This document shows positions 26,415-35,626 of a stretch of 64,000 nucleotides of DNA, piece by piece. The position numbers were made by a program, and so were the translations under genes. The notes under the pieces are model-generated. The model had not been told where the DNA came from. It did no database searches and saw only the letters and a list, made by a program, of their open reading frames with translations. Each line of letters begins with the position of its first letter. Positions within the stretch are counted from its first letter, which is position 1. The DNA is from Prevotella sp. (GTDB lineage Bacteria > Bacteroidota > Bacteroidia > Bacteroidales > Bacteroidaceae): contig JAILEG010000036.1 of assembly GCA_024688365.1 (NCBI GenBank), forward strand, positions 1-64,000, read 5' to 3'.

Positions 26415-26963
26415 TCAGAGTTCAGCCTCAACAGCCTTCTTAACCTCCTTCAGGTCAACAGTCGGCTCGAAGCGGGCAACCACCTCACCATCGCGGTTGA
26501 CGAGGAACTTGGTGAAGTTCCACTGAATATCGTCCTGCTTGCGTGGCTCTGGGTTGCTCTTGTTGTAAAGATCCTCCATGACTGCTGACAGCTTCTCATC
26601 GTATGCGCCGCCTGCATAGCCTTTCTGGCTCTTCAGCCAGGTGTAGAGCGGCAGCTCATTGGCACCGTTCACATCGCTCTTCTTGAACTGTGGGAAGTCA
26701 GCACCGAACTTCATCGTGCAGAACTCATGGATTTCCTCATCAGAGCCTGGCGCCTGATGACCGAACTGGTCGCAGGGAACATCGAGGATTTCCAGTCCCT
26801 TGTCCTTCAGCTCGTGATACATAGCCTCCAGGTCCTCATACTGGGGAGTGAAGCCACAACCCGTGGCTGTGTTGACGATAAGGAGAACCTTACCCTTATA
26901 TGCCTCAAGACTTACCTCATTGCCTTTCTTATCTTTCAAATTGAAATCGAATACCTTTGCCAT
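26415..26963 (-). CDS. glutathione peroxidase family thiol peroxidase
   Basis: 182-residue cysteine-type GPx. The peroxidatic Cys sits in NTATGCGFTPQY, the second conserved motif is DVPCDQFGHQAPGS (with the possible resolving Cys), and the C-terminal WNFTKFLV carries the Trp and Asn of the active site. Bacterial members commonly use thioredoxin to reduce peroxides. It is 30 nt downstream of the DoxX gene, on one transcript. Confidence 0.92.
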   Translation of the reverse strand: MAKVFDFNLKDKKGNEVSLEAYKGKVLLIVNTATGCGFTPQYEDLEAMYHELKDKGLEILDVPCDQFGHQAPGSDEEIHEFCTMKFGADFPQFKKSDVNGANELPLYTWLKSQKGYAGGAYDEKLSAVMEDLYNKSNPEPRKQDDIQWNFTKFLVNRDGEVVARFEPTVDLKEVKKAVEAEL

Positions 26964-26993
26964 AATTTTCTGTTTTTATGATTTACTACCGTT

Positions 26994-27446
26994 TTATTTT
27001 ATCTCTTTGTCTTTATCTCTCCTCCCTCTCACGCTTCTGCCCCACTTTCTCAGCTGTAACCAACCTCCTGTTGACCACAATGCCCAGGCAATAAGCACTG
27101 GCTGGAAAAAGAGGCGGACGAGCCGAGCCTGGTCCGTATCAAGCCCAAAGGCACTGATGTGATTGACCCACTGGTTGATATTGCCGGGGAAGATGGCAAC
27201 ATAGAAGAGTGCCAACAAAGCCCCGACGACTCCCTTATGCCTGGTCAGCAAAAGCATACCAAGCCCCAAGGCTATCTCCACTACCCCAGAAACCAAGACC
27301 ACAAAGTCAGTGAATCCTGGAGAGAACTGGAGCCATACGGGCACCTGTGCCACAAACTCCTGCCGGGCAAACGACAGATGGGACACACCTGCATAGGTCA
27401 TGAAAGCACCTAAAAGGAGCCGGAGTATGGTTTTTATCACATTCAT
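26994..27446 (-). CDS. DoxX family membrane protein
   Basis: 150 residues with four predicted membrane helices and the DoxX pattern (MTYAGVSHLSFARQEFVAQVPVWL, then VVLVSGVVEIALGLGML). These inner-membrane proteins are linked to redox and quinone handling in several bacteria. It leads the unit with glutathione peroxidase. A clear -7 box lies 65 nt upstream. Confidence 0.85.
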   Translation of the reverse strand: MNVIKTILRLLLGAFMTYAGVSHLSFARQEFVAQVPVWLQFSPGFTDFVVLVSGVVEIALGLGMLLLTRHKGVVGALLALFYVAIFPGNINQWVNHISAFGLDTDQARLVRLFFQPVLIAWALWSTGGWLQLRKWGRSVRGRRDKDKEIK

Positions 27447-27510
27447 CAGTCTTGCTGTCTCTTTTCGTTTCTGGTCTTCCGGAACTCTCTTCTGTTTCCT
27501 TTAGACGTTG

Positions 27511-27518
27511 CAAAGATA
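27511..27518 (-). promoter_or_regulatory. -7 box of the DoxX-gpx unit
   Basis: TATCTTTG on the minus strand, 65 nt upstream of the DoxX start codon. Confidence 0.55.
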
Positions 27519-27706
27519 TGTATTTTATTTTAAATCGCAGACGATGCAGGCATTTAATTAACACCTTTTATTACATATCATCAGCAACAATATCAATATA
27601 AAGACACGTTAACACTAAGGTGCTTCCAGTCCTCCTGTCTTGCTCTATGCCATCACCCTCCATTCTGGCCGTAAACCCTCGGAGAGCTGTCAGTGCCATA
27701 TAGCGG

Positions 27707-27770
27707 CAGTACTCTTGCTGAAGTACTTGATTACTTCACGTAAAGTATTCAAGTACTTCTCGTAAAGTAT
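27707..27770. repeat. AGTACT-type intergenic repeat array (locus B)
   Basis: Within the 495-nt gap between DoxX and the Nim-like gene: CAGTACTCTTGCTGAAGTACTTG, TTACTTCACGTAAAGTA and AAGTACTTCTCGTAAAGTA-type dyads in series. It belongs to the same family as the arrays at 13473, 36731 and 60507. No gene is visible in the gap. Confidence 0.55.
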
Positions 27771-27851
27771 TATGCCAGAGTGCCATAGGCATCAGACAAC
27801 TATAACACAAAAACAAATGGCAAAAAGGCACACTGAACAAAAGAAAAGCAG

Positions 27852-27859
27852 TAACTTTG
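27852..27859 (+). promoter_or_regulatory. -7 box of the Nim-like gene
   Basis: TAACTTTG, 83 nt before the ATG at 27942, leaving a leader of about 75 nt, longer than usual here. Confidence 0.5.
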
Positions 27860-27941
27860 CACAAGTTTATGCCAATGGCAGCAACCAGGTGCGTCCCTCT
27901 GTCGTTGCCAACAGCTTTTCATACAACAAAAAAAGAACATC

Positions 27942-28433
27942 ATGCAGTTCAGAGAAATGAGGCGGAAACGCCAGCAACTGTCCCAAGAAGAAACGCTCAG
28001 TATTCTCCAGCATGCCACGGCAGGTACACTCGCCCTACTTGGTGACGATGACTACCCTTACGCAGTGCCCATCAGCTATGTCTATGCCGATGGCAGACTC
28101 TACTTCCACACCGCCCTGTCAGGACATAAGGTGGATGCCATACGCCGCCACAGCAAGGCTTCTTTCTGCGTCATTGACAAGGATGAGATTCACGGCAAGG
28201 AGTATACCACCTATTTCCGCAGCGTCATAGCCTTCGGACGCATCCGCATCATCGAAGATACTGACGAGAAACTGCGCACGGCGCGCATGCTCGGCGACCG
28301 CTATAACCCCAACGATGAGGAATCGCTGCAGAAGGAGCTGGACAAGAGCCTGGCACACATGGCGATGATCTGCCTCGACATAGAGCATCTCACAGGCAAG
28401 GAGGCCATTGAGCTGGTAAGGATGAAAGGATGA
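27942..28433 (+). CDS. Nim-like pyridoxamine 5'-phosphate oxidase family protein
   Basis: 163-residue FMN-binding split-barrel protein. It matches the pattern of 5-nitroimidazole resistance (Nim) proteins: N-terminal MRRKRQQLSQEE, then YPYAVPISYVYADGRLYFHTALSGHKVDAIRRHSKASFCVID. Nim proteins are proposed to reduce nitroimidazole drugs to inactive amines, but many chromosomal relatives do not give resistance. No insertion sequence, often found upstream of mobile nim genes, is present here. Confidence 0.8.
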   Translation: MQFREMRRKRQQLSQEETLSILQHATAGTLALLGDDDYPYAVPISYVYADGRLYFHTALSGHKVDAIRRHSKASFCVIDKDEIHGKEYTTYFRSVIAFGRIRIIEDTDEKLRTARMLGDRYNPNDEESLQKELDKSLAHMAMICLDIEHLTGKEAIELVRMKG

Positions 28434-28565
28434 GAAAGGGATATTGTATCCCTATGGGTGTCTGTTGGTGAGATAGCCAATGCAGAAGAAAAGCAATAAA
28501 CAGCTCAGCCAGCCAAGTGGATGACTGCCATATTCTGAACAAGAAAGAGACTGACATAAGCAACT

Positions 28566-28904
28566 ATGAACACAGAAGAACTGAGAGACTATTGCCTGTC
28601 GCTGTCGGCAGATGTGGAGGAGAAGTTCCCGTTCCAGCAGTTCAAGGCGGCAAAAGATGTGCTGGCGTTTTACATCAGCGGACACATGTTCTGCTATTTC
28701 GACATCAATGACCTGCACCACGTGACCGTGAAGTGTCGCAAAGACGACATTCCATCACTGCTTGAGCAGCACAGCTGGCTGTCAAAGCCTTACAATGGCA
28801 ATCCCAAATACTGGATAGGCATTGATGCCACAAAGGATGACACAGAAATCGTCCGGAAACTCATTGAGGACTCGTTTTTCCTTGTCCGTAAGAAAAAGAG
28901 ATAA
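28566..28904 (+). CDS. MmcQ/YjbR family protein
   Basis: 112 residues with the full YjbR fold pattern: LRDYCLSLSADVEEKFPFQQFK at the start, KVGGHMFCYF-like strand (FYISGHMFCYFDI), VTVKCRKDD, and the closing ATKDDTEIVRKLIEDSFFLV helix. The family is described as having a CyaY-like or DNA-binding fold. Function is not established. Confidence 0.85.
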   Translation: MNTEELRDYCLSLSADVEEKFPFQQFKAAKDVLAFYISGHMFCYFDINDLHHVTVKCRKDDIPSLLEQHSWLSKPYNGNPKYWIGIDATKDDTEIVRKLIEDSFFLVRKKKR

Positions 28905-29064
28905 ACCCTCAACCAGTCTCCACATTGCAGGGCTTCCTGCGTTGCCAGCCTCTATGTGTTTTACTTTCATGAATGTGGCTCTCAGTCGTGGTCTTGCTGA
29001 CTGGGAAAAAGAGAACTTGACTGTGGGAGAGGCTGGGCTTCGACATCAAGGAATAGGAAAAGAA

Positions 29065-29103
29065 GGGGGAATCAAAAGCTGCCTATCCGCTTTTGATTCC
29101 CCC
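29065..29103. terminator. bidirectional terminator
   Basis: Perfect 15-bp stem GGGGGAATCAAAAGC / GCTTTTGATTCCCCC with a 9-nt loop, between the convergent YjbR and MBL genes. Confidence 0.8.
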
Positions 29104-29131
29104 TTTGCTGGCAATGTCCCCTTATGCTGTC

Positions 29132-29884
29132 TTACAGCTTCATCACCCGCTTCATCTCCAGGTTTTCATATCCCTCAGGACAATGGGTGGAGAGATAGAC
29201 GGTGGGATGCTCGGCTACAAACTGGCGCACACGGTCGAGTGTCTCCCTGGCAGCTGCCAAGTCCTCAAAGACAATGCTCAGTTTGTTGGCTTTCAAGGCT
29301 GCGTCAGTATAGGTCACATCCCCCTGTATCATATAGAAGAGCCCATCGTTCTCCACAATGACGATGCTGTTGCCACGGGTGTGCCCTTTTGCCTCAACGA
29401 AACGGATGCCATCGGCAATCTTCTGTGAGCAGGGGAAATTATAGTAGGCACCGTCCTCATAGGTGGCACGGACAATGCTCTCACCCTCCCACTTCAACGC
29501 ATCGGCATCCTCGGGGGAGATATAAACCTTGGCATTTGGGAAGAACTTGACAGCCGCAGAGTGGTCAGGATGCTTGTGGGTGACGAGAATCTTCGTCACA
29601 TCTTCAGCCTTATAGCCCAGTGCAGTGAAGGCATCCATGTAGTCAGCCACCTTCTCCCCCATGTAGAGAGGAGCGCCCAGCTTCTTCTCTGGAGCCTTGA
29701 AGTCGCTTCCGAAACCCGTGTCAACAAGAATGAGCTCATTGTCGGTCTCAATAAGGAAGTTCTGTAGACTTGAGCGGTAGATAATCTGCTCGTCAAAATT
29801 CTCTTTGCCTTCTTCACCTCCGAAGGCGAACGACTGGTTCATGAAACCATGATCGAACATGCGGATTGCTTTTATTTTCATCAT
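29132..29884 (-). CDS. metallo-beta-lactamase fold hydrolase
   Basis: 250-residue MBL-fold enzyme with the metal motif THKHPDHSAAV (HxHxDH), the downstream His in AKGHTRGNS, an Asp in IQGDVTYTD and a final His in STHCPEG. The layout resembles AHL lactonase-like (quorum-quenching) and general thioester/lactone hydrolases. No signal peptide. It follows the histidine kinase gene by 23 nt on the same strand, so it may be part of the two-component operon. Confidence 0.85.
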   Translation of the reverse strand: MMKIKAIRMFDHGFMNQSFAFGGEEGKENFDEQIIYRSSLQNFLIETDNELILVDTGFGSDFKAPEKKLGAPLYMGEKVADYMDAFTALGYKAEDVTKILVTHKHPDHSAAVKFFPNAKVYISPEDADALKWEGESIVRATYEDGAYYNFPCSQKIADGIRFVEAKGHTRGNSIVIVENDGLFYMIQGDVTYTDAALKANKLSIVFEDLAAARETLDRVRQFVAEHPTVYLSTHCPEGYENLEMKRVMKL

Positions 29885-29907
29885 CCAATGATATTGAAAT
29901 GAATAAT

Positions 29908-30894
29908 CTATCTAAAGGTTTGCTGGGATGACGGATGCCCTTGCGGAATGTGCAGCCGGACGGTAGTAGGCCCCTGCTCACTGCTGGTCAGACTGACCTT
30001 TATTCCGGTTATGGCCGCAAACCGGCTGACAATGGTCAGTCCGAGACCATATCCCTCTATGCGCTGATGCCCACTGGCAATGGAACGGTAGAAAGGTTCA
30101 AAGACATGCCTTGTGTCCTCAGCAGGAATACCAGGACCGCTATTCACCACCTCTATCAGTACATGTCCGTCCTCTGGCTTTGCCGTCAACCCCACAGATC
30201 CACCCTTGTTGCAATATTTTGCAGCATTGGCTATGACATTAGTCAAGATGGTGAGCAAGGCTGTATGGTCAGTGTATGCCTTGAGATGCTCGTCCGGCAC
30301 ATCAAGCCTGACGGCAAGTTCCCTTTGCAGCATGACATCGGAAGAGACCGTGCAGGCCTCCGTAAGAATATCCTGTACGGGCACATCTGTATATTGCAGC
30401 CGCAGCTTGCCGTTCTCCACACGGGTGAGGGTCAGTAAGTTGTCAACCATTTGGTTCATATTATCCACCACTTGCAGGTTCTCACGTATCTTCTGCCGGT
30501 ACTCCTCCTCCTTGCGTTGCTTACGGATAAGTACTTCCAGTGACCCTTTAATGACTGCCAGCGGGGTGCGCAGCTCATGCGATGCAAAACTGGTGAATGC
30601 CTTCTCACGGTCAAGCGAGTCAATGAGCGGTGCCACACTCTTCCTCGCCACCCTATGGGCTATATGGTAAAGCAGATAGGCCTGCGCAACCGTTGTCAGG
30701 CTGATGACAACGGTCAGAATGACCATAAAGAGGAACAGCTGTGACCACGTCACCACAGTCTGGCTTCTGAAATATAAAAGCCCGACGGCAAAAGCGCCCA
30801 GGATTATAGCACAGAGTGCCAGCGTTGCCAGCACCGTGTCACGCAGGATGCTATGAGCAATGCGGTCCTCATATTTCTTGAATTGGTTCTCCAT
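29908..30894 (-). CDS. sensor histidine kinase, HisKA type
   Basis: 328 residues: two membrane helices (about 20-42 and 52-76) with only a very short loop between them, then the dimerisation domain with the phospho-accepting His in SHELRTPLAVIKGS, and the ATPase domain (NVIANAAKYC N-box, NSGPGIP, GYGLGLTIV). With no real periplasmic domain it should sense within the membrane or via a partner. It begins 1 nt after the response regulator gene ends. Confidence 0.92.
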   Translation of the reverse strand: MENQFKKYEDRIAHSILRDTVLATLALCAIILGAFAVGLLYFRSQTVVTWSQLFLFMVILTVVISLTTVAQAYLLYHIAHRVARKSVAPLIDSLDREKAFTSFASHELRTPLAVIKGSLEVLIRKQRKEEEYRQKIRENLQVVDNMNQMVDNLLTLTRVENGKLRLQYTDVPVQDILTEACTVSSDVMLQRELAVRLDVPDEHLKAYTDHTALLTILTNVIANAAKYCNKGGSVGLTAKPEDGHVLIEVVNSGPGIPAEDTRHVFEPFYRSIASGHQRIEGYGLGLTIVSRFAAITGIKVSLTSSEQGPTTVRLHIPQGHPSSQQTFR

Positions 30895-30895
30895 A

Positions 30896-31555
30896 TCAGT
30901 CGGTAGCTATAAACCCTACGCCACGGATGGTCTTGATGTTGCCATCATGGGGCATGCCCAGCTTCTTGCGCAAGGCATTCATGAACACATCTATCACGCC
31001 CGTGTCATACTGAAAGTCGATACCCCAAACGTTCCTGATGATATCCTCGCGCGTACAGACCTCCCCCTTGTGCCGGATGAAGTAAGCAAGAAGATTGAAC
31101 TCACGTGAGGTCAGCTTCACGTCCTTGCCGTCATTCGACACCTGATAGGTGGTCAGGTTCTGCTCAATGTTACCCAAATGCAGTATCTCATCCTCCTTAC
31201 GATTGCGGAAGTGTATCTTGATCCGTTCAACAAGTTCCTCAAAGGAGAAAGGCTTCTTGATGTAGTCATTGGCACCGGCACGCAGTCCGCTGATGGTGTC
31301 CTCCACCGCATCACGGGCTGTAAGGAAGATGATGGGTGTCTCCTGGTCGGTCCTGCGGATGTGGTTGCACACCTCAATCCCGTCCATCCCTGGAAGCATC
31401 CAGTCGAGCAGTAGCAGGTCAGGATGCCACTCGGAATACGATCTGAGCGCAGCCTCACCATCCGTAGCGACAAGCGTCTCATAGCCCTCATCTTCCAGCC
31501 CCTCTTTTAGGAAGGTGTAGATACCAGCCTCATCTTCTACTATCAGTATTTTCAT
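30896..31555 (-). CDS. OmpR-type response regulator
   Basis: 219 residues. The receiver domain has the acidic pair EDE near 7, phospho-Asp in LLDWMLPG near 51 and Lys in KKPFSFEEL. The winged-helix effector domain ends REDIIRNVWGIDFQYDTGVIDVFMNALRKKLG. I start at the ATG at 31555 because receiver domains begin MKILIVEDE; the frame is open to 31579. A -7 box lies 22 nt upstream. Cognate kinase is encoded next. Confidence 0.92.
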   Translation of the reverse strand: MKILIVEDEAGIYTFLKEGLEDEGYETLVATDGEAALRSYSEWHPDLLLLDWMLPGMDGIEVCNHIRRTDQETPIIFLTARDAVEDTISGLRAGANDYIKKPFSFEELVERIKIHFRNRKEDEILHLGNIEQNLTTYQVSNDGKDVKLTSREFNLLAYFIRHKGEVCTREDIIRNVWGIDFQYDTGVIDVFMNALRKKLGMPHDGNIKTIRGVGFIATD

Positions 31556-31576
31556 AAGCTTATTACCTTGCAAACG

Positions 31577-31584
31577 CAAAGATA
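31577..31584 (-). promoter_or_regulatory. -7 box of the two-component operon
   Basis: TATCTTTG on the minus strand, 21 nt upstream of the chosen response-regulator start, which supports that start over 31579. Confidence 0.6.
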
Positions 31585-31708
31585 CGAAATAAAACAGAAA
31601 AAAGAAAGGCGTAGGTGAAGAGTCTTATCACCTTGCGCCTTGGGAACACGTCCTTTAATATATAGGGCCTGCTCTTGTATATCACAGCCGCTTTCAGCGT
31701 ACGGCTCG

Positions 31709-32164
31709 TTAGAGCTGCTTCACCAGCCAGTTCTCACGGCCAATCATCTTGATGACCTCAAGCTGATTCTGGCTCCAGTAAAGGTCTTCCTCCTCATCAG
31801 CAAGATAAGCCTTCATGATGTCGTAAGTGGTGGGGTCATCCTTCAGGTCGGCCATGCACTTGTAAAGCATCTCCACGCCCTTCTCCTGGATAGCGAGGTC
31901 AGCCTTGATGTAGTCCACAGGGTCTGCCACCAGCTCACGGCCTTTCTGATCTTCGATTTTCACCTCTGCGCCCAAATCATTGATACGGGTCATGAACTTC
32001 TTTACCCAGCCCATTTCTTCTTCATAATGTCCCGTATACTTCTCTGCCAGCTTCGTGAGACCCATAGCCTCAAAATGCTTGCCCTGTACCAAGTGTGCGA
32101 AAGCTCCGTTTGTCAGTCCTGTCGTGAAAAACTGTAATGCCTCAATTGATTTCTTTGCGTCCAT
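31709..32164 (-). CDS. ferritin-like (bacterioferritin/Dps-like) protein
   Basis: 151 residues, predicted four-helix bundle. Candidate diiron ligands are in GKHFEAMGLTKLAEKYTGHYEEE and AYLADEEEDLYWSQNQLEVI, the paired E...ExxH-like arrangement of ferritin-like proteins, though not a textbook match to ferritin or Dps. It resembles the short Bacteroides bacterioferritin-related Dps-like protein. Likely role is iron storage or peroxide protection in the cytoplasm. Confidence 0.75.
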   Translation of the reverse strand: MDAKKSIEALQFFTTGLTNGAFAHLVQGKHFEAMGLTKLAEKYTGHYEEEMGWVKKFMTRINDLGAEVKIEDQKGRELVADPVDYIKADLAIQEKGVEMLYKCMADLKDDPTTYDIMKAYLADEEEDLYWSQNQLEVIKMIGRENWLVKQL

Positions 32165-32222
32165 AATTGTATGTTTTAATTGTTATAATTGTTTGAATCT
32201 GTGTCGTTTCTGATTGACACTG

Positions 32223-32230
32223 CAAAGATA
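32223..32230 (-). promoter_or_regulatory. -7 box of the ferritin-like gene
   Basis: TATCTTTG on the minus strand, 59 nt upstream of the start codon. Confidence 0.55.
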
Positions 32231-32401
32231 TGGAGATTCCGGCAAAGTTCTCTTAATATTAGGTTAAATCTTTCTTAAGATTCACTTAAGACACCAGACA
32301 TAGCTTTATCACATGGCACAATGCGGGCAAACGCAGCTCCAATCCTGTTGCGTTTCAGACACAAAAAGAGAGGAAAGCACGCATATTAGTTTTTTTTTAG
32401 C

Positions 32402-32409
32402 TATCTTTG
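32402..32409 (+). promoter_or_regulatory. -7 box of the rlmN gene run
   Basis: TATCTTTG, 25 nt before the ATG at 32435, after a T-rich stretch. It is the only clear promoter before the co-directional run that starts with rlmN. Confidence 0.55.
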
Positions 32410-32434
32410 CAGCAACAAAACATTGAGAACGGGA

Positions 32435-33475
32435 ATGGAAACTGCAAAGAAATATTTATTGGGGATGACACTTGGCGAGCTGAAGGAGGTGGCCAAGTCG
32501 CTGGGCATGCCCGCCTTCACCGGAGGACAGATGGCAAAATGGCTCTACTGCCAGCACGTGAGAAGCATTGACGAGATGACCAACATCTCCAAAGCCAACC
32601 GTAAGAAGCTCGCCGCTGAGTATGCCATCGGCTGCAAGGAGCCCATTGATGCCCAGCACTCCAAGGACGGAACCATTAAATATCTCTTCCCGACAGACAG
32701 TGGGAAGTTTGTTGAGACGGTCTATATCCCAGAGGATGACCGTGCCACGCTCTGCGTCTCGTCACAGGTAGGGTGCAAGATGAACTGCCTCTTCTGCCAG
32801 ACAGGCAAGCAGGGGTTTGAGGGAAGTCTCACCGCAGCTGACATCCTCAACCAAATTCACTCCCTGCCCGAGCGTGACAAGCTGACAAATATCGTATTCA
32901 TGGGACAGGGAGAGCCGATGGACAACCTTGACAACGTGCTGCGCACCACTGAGATTATGACCGCCGAGTACGGCTACGCATGGTCGCCCAAACGCATCAC
33001 CGTGAGCAGTGTGGGCATCAAGGACAAGCTGAGACGATTCCTGGAGGAGAGCGACTGCCACGTTGCCATCAGCATGCACTCCCCACTCCACGAACAGCGG
33101 GCAGAGCTGATGCCGGCCGAGAGGGGCATGCCAATAGAGAGTATCGTTGAGCTGCTGCGCAACTACGACTTCTCCCACCAGCGTCGCCTGTCGTTTGAGT
33201 ATATCGTCTTTGGGGGTGTGAATGACACGCCAGAGCATGCCAAGAGCATCGTGCGCCTGCTCAAGGGGCTGGACTGCCGTATCAACCTTATCCGCTTCCA
33301 TCCCATTCCAGACATACCACTGCACGGAGCTGATGACCAGAAAATGGAGAGCTTCCGAAACTATCTGACGGGCCACGGCATCTTCACCACCATCCGTGCC
33401 AGCCGCGGACAGGACATCTACGCTGCCTGCGGACTGCTGTCAACCGCCAAGAAGATAGCCGATGCACGGCGGTAA
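32435..33475 (+). CDS. rlmN: 23S rRNA (A2503-C2) methyltransferase
   Basis: Radical-SAM enzyme that methylates 23S rRNA A2503 and also tRNA A37. The 4Fe-4S cysteines are in CKMNCLFCQTG (CxxxCxxC), with the GEPMDN motif and the C-terminal catalytic Cys in YAACGLL. 346 residues, normal length. The ATG at 32435 is used; an in-frame TTG lies 12 nt upstream. It overlaps the next gene by 14 nt. Confidence 0.95.
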   Translation: METAKKYLLGMTLGELKEVAKSLGMPAFTGGQMAKWLYCQHVRSIDEMTNISKANRKKLAAEYAIGCKEPIDAQHSKDGTIKYLFPTDSGKFVETVYIPEDDRATLCVSSQVGCKMNCLFCQTGKQGFEGSLTAADILNQIHSLPERDKLTNIVFMGQGEPMDNLDNVLRTTEIMTAEYGYAWSPKRITVSSVGIKDKLRRFLEESDCHVAISMHSPLHEQRAELMPAERGMPIESIVELLRNYDFSHQRRLSFEYIVFGGVNDTPEHAKSIVRLLKGLDCRINLIRFHPIPDIPLHGADDQKMESFRNYLTGHGIFTTIRASRGQDIYAACGLLSTAKKIADARR

Positions 33476-34415
33476 GCGACACATCATGCCCCTTCTGCTG
33501 CCTCTCATGCTCATTACGGCAGGCAGTTGCAACCGCGCGGGAAAGCTACCGGCAAGCAGCGGAAAGCCCTACGAGGTGGTCATCATTGGTGACACGGACA
33601 GCATTGTGGCCCAACAGCTCACCACACCGATGCCCGGACTGCCACAAAAGGAACCATCTTTCGACATCACACAGGCAAGGACCATACAGACCAATGACCT
33701 GAACCTCCTTGCACGCAGTCTCGTCATCGTGACCATTGACCCACGCAGGGGCAAGACCGCACGGCTCACAACAGAGCAGAACGCACATGCCCAACCACAG
33801 ACCATCGTCAGTCTCACTGCTCCTGACACTGAGAGCCTCCGCCACTTCATGAAGAGACAGGGGAGCAGGTTGCGCAACTATCTGACGAAAGCCGAGCTGC
33901 GGCGGGAACAGCTGACACTTCTCACCTGGCACAACGCAGAGGCTGAAAACACCATCCGTAAGATGTTCGGCATCACGATGCATATCCCTGCCGACATGAG
34001 GCAGAGCAAGCAGGGCAAGGACTTCCTTTGGTTCTCCCGCCAGGACGGTGCCAGCAGTGTCAACATCTGTCTCTACAGGGCTATGCCCATGAACTTCACA
34101 CATCAGCGTGACAGCATCATGCGCATCAACATTCCCGGCGAACATGACGGGATGTACATGCAGACAGCCGCCCTCACAGAAGTGACGATAAACCCGGGAA
34201 AGTCAGTTACCACGCGAGGAACATGGGAAATGAGGAACGATGCTATGGGCGGGCCATTCGTTGCCTACCATCCCACAGGTACTGACATCACCGCTGAAGC
34301 CTTCGTCTTCGCACCTGAAGGGCGGAAGAGAAACCTGATCAGAAAAGCCGAGGCGGCACTCTACACCTTAAAGGCAAGGAAAAGAAAGGCCGACAAACAA
34401 GACCTAAGAAAGTAA
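33462..34415 (+). CDS. DUF4837 family lipoprotein
   Basis: 317 residues with a lipoprotein signal (LLPLMLITAGSC). The mature part shows the DUF4837 pattern: GKPYEVVIIGD, then GLPQKEPSFDITQ and SLVIVTIDPR. Function is unknown; the family is found in Bacteroidota, commonly next to rlmN and pdxA as here. An internal ATG at 33486 would remove the overlap with rlmN and also leave a good signal peptide. Confidence 0.85.
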   Translation: MHGGKRHIMPLLLPLMLITAGSCNRAGKLPASSGKPYEVVIIGDTDSIVAQQLTTPMPGLPQKEPSFDITQARTIQTNDLNLLARSLVIVTIDPRRGKTARLTTEQNAHAQPQTIVSLTAPDTESLRHFMKRQGSRLRNYLTKAELRREQLTLLTWHNAEAENTIRKMFGITMHIPADMRQSKQGKDFLWFSRQDGASSVNICLYRAMPMNFTHQRDSIMRINIPGEHDGMYMQTAALTEVTINPGKSVTTRGTWEMRNDAMGGPFVAYHPTGTDITAEAFVFAPEGRKRNLIRKAEAALYTLKARKRKADKQDLRK

Positions 34416-34447
34416 AAAGAGTAACAAACATATATTAAGATAAAGAT

Positions 34448-35581
34448 ATGAACGAGAATAGAAGAATCCGCGTAGCAATCACACACGGAGACACCAACGG
34501 CATTGGATATGAACTCATCTTCAAGACCTTTGCCGAGCCTGAGATGCTGGAGCTTTGCACCCCCATCGTCTATGGGTCGCCCAAAGTAGCTACCTATCAC
34601 CGTAACGCACTCGACATTGAAGCCAACTTCACCATCATCAATGACGCAGCCGAGGCCAAGGACGGACGGCTCAACCTGCTGCCCGTCTTCGATGAGGAGA
34701 TAAAGGTGGACTTAGGAATGCCATCAGAGGAGTCGGGCACAGCCGGACTCAGGGCTGTTGACCGCGCGCTTGACGATTACCGCCAAGGCCTTTTCGATGT
34801 CCTGGTGACCGCTCCGATTGAGAATAACGGCCAGTTCCACTTCAGCGGACAGAGCCGATACATTGAAGACCATCTGGAGACAGAAGGACAGGGACAGTCC
34901 ATCCTCATTGATGACGGACTGCGTGTAGCCCTCGCCACCCGAAACCTGCCGCTCCGTCAAGTGGCTGAGTCCATCACAAAGGCTGCCATCATCCGTAACG
35001 TGACCGCACTCGCACAGAGTCTGCGCCGCGACTTCCGCATCTCTGCCCCCCGCATTGCCGTACTCGGACTGAATCCCAAGGCTGGCGACAACGGTCTCTT
35101 AGGATCAGAGGAACAGGAGGACATCATCCCGGCTATTGACGAGTTGGTGGAGAAAGGCATCCAGGCTTTCGGTCCCTACCCTGCTGACACCTTCTTCGGC
35201 TGCAACAGTCCCGAGCATTTTGACGGTGTGCTGGCAATGTATTACGAACAGGGCCTTGCCCCCTTCCGCACGCTTTCCGCCTGCCGTGGTATCAACTACA
35301 CAGCCGGGCTGCCCCTCGTCCGCACGTCGTCAGAGATACCCAACAGTCTCTCACTTGCCGGTAAGGGCATAGCCGACGAGATGTCATTCCGCCATGCCAT
35401 CTTCCTTGCCATTGACATCTTCCGCAACCGCGCCGAATATGACGAGCCATTAGGCAATCCTCTCCCCAAACTCTATAAAGAACGCAGGGACGAGAGCGAC
35501 AAAGTGCGCTTCGCCATCCCCCGCAAGCGTGACGACCGTTCACCACGTGGAGAGCATCGCAATGAGAAGGAGGCGCAATAA
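34448..35581 (+). CDS. pdxA: 4-hydroxythreonine-4-phosphate dehydrogenase
   Basis: Oxidises 4-phosphohydroxy-L-threonine in the DXP-dependent branch of vitamin B6 synthesis. The N-terminal THGDTNGIGYELIFKTF, metal-binding His in HFSGQSRYIEDHLE, GLNPKAGDNGLLGSEE, and GPYPADTFFG are all family signatures. 377 residues, with a highly charged C-terminal extension of about 25 residues (KRDDRSPRGEHRNEKEAQ) beyond the usual end. Confidence 0.95.
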   Translation: MNENRRIRVAITHGDTNGIGYELIFKTFAEPEMLELCTPIVYGSPKVATYHRNALDIEANFTIINDAAEAKDGRLNLLPVFDEEIKVDLGMPSEESGTAGLRAVDRALDDYRQGLFDVLVTAPIENNGQFHFSGQSRYIEDHLETEGQGQSILIDDGLRVALATRNLPLRQVAESITKAAIIRNVTALAQSLRRDFRISAPRIAVLGLNPKAGDNGLLGSEEQEDIIPAIDELVEKGIQAFGPYPADTFFGCNSPEHFDGVLAMYYEQGLAPFRTLSACRGINYTAGLPLVRTSSEIPNSLSLAGKGIADEMSFRHAIFLAIDIFRNRAEYDEPLGNPLPKLYKERRDESDKVRFAIPRKRDDRSPRGEHRNEKEAQ

Positions 35582-35626
35582 GCCCTCCTTCCACCTACAT
35601 TTCACCTGACCCCATCAAGGAAGCTC

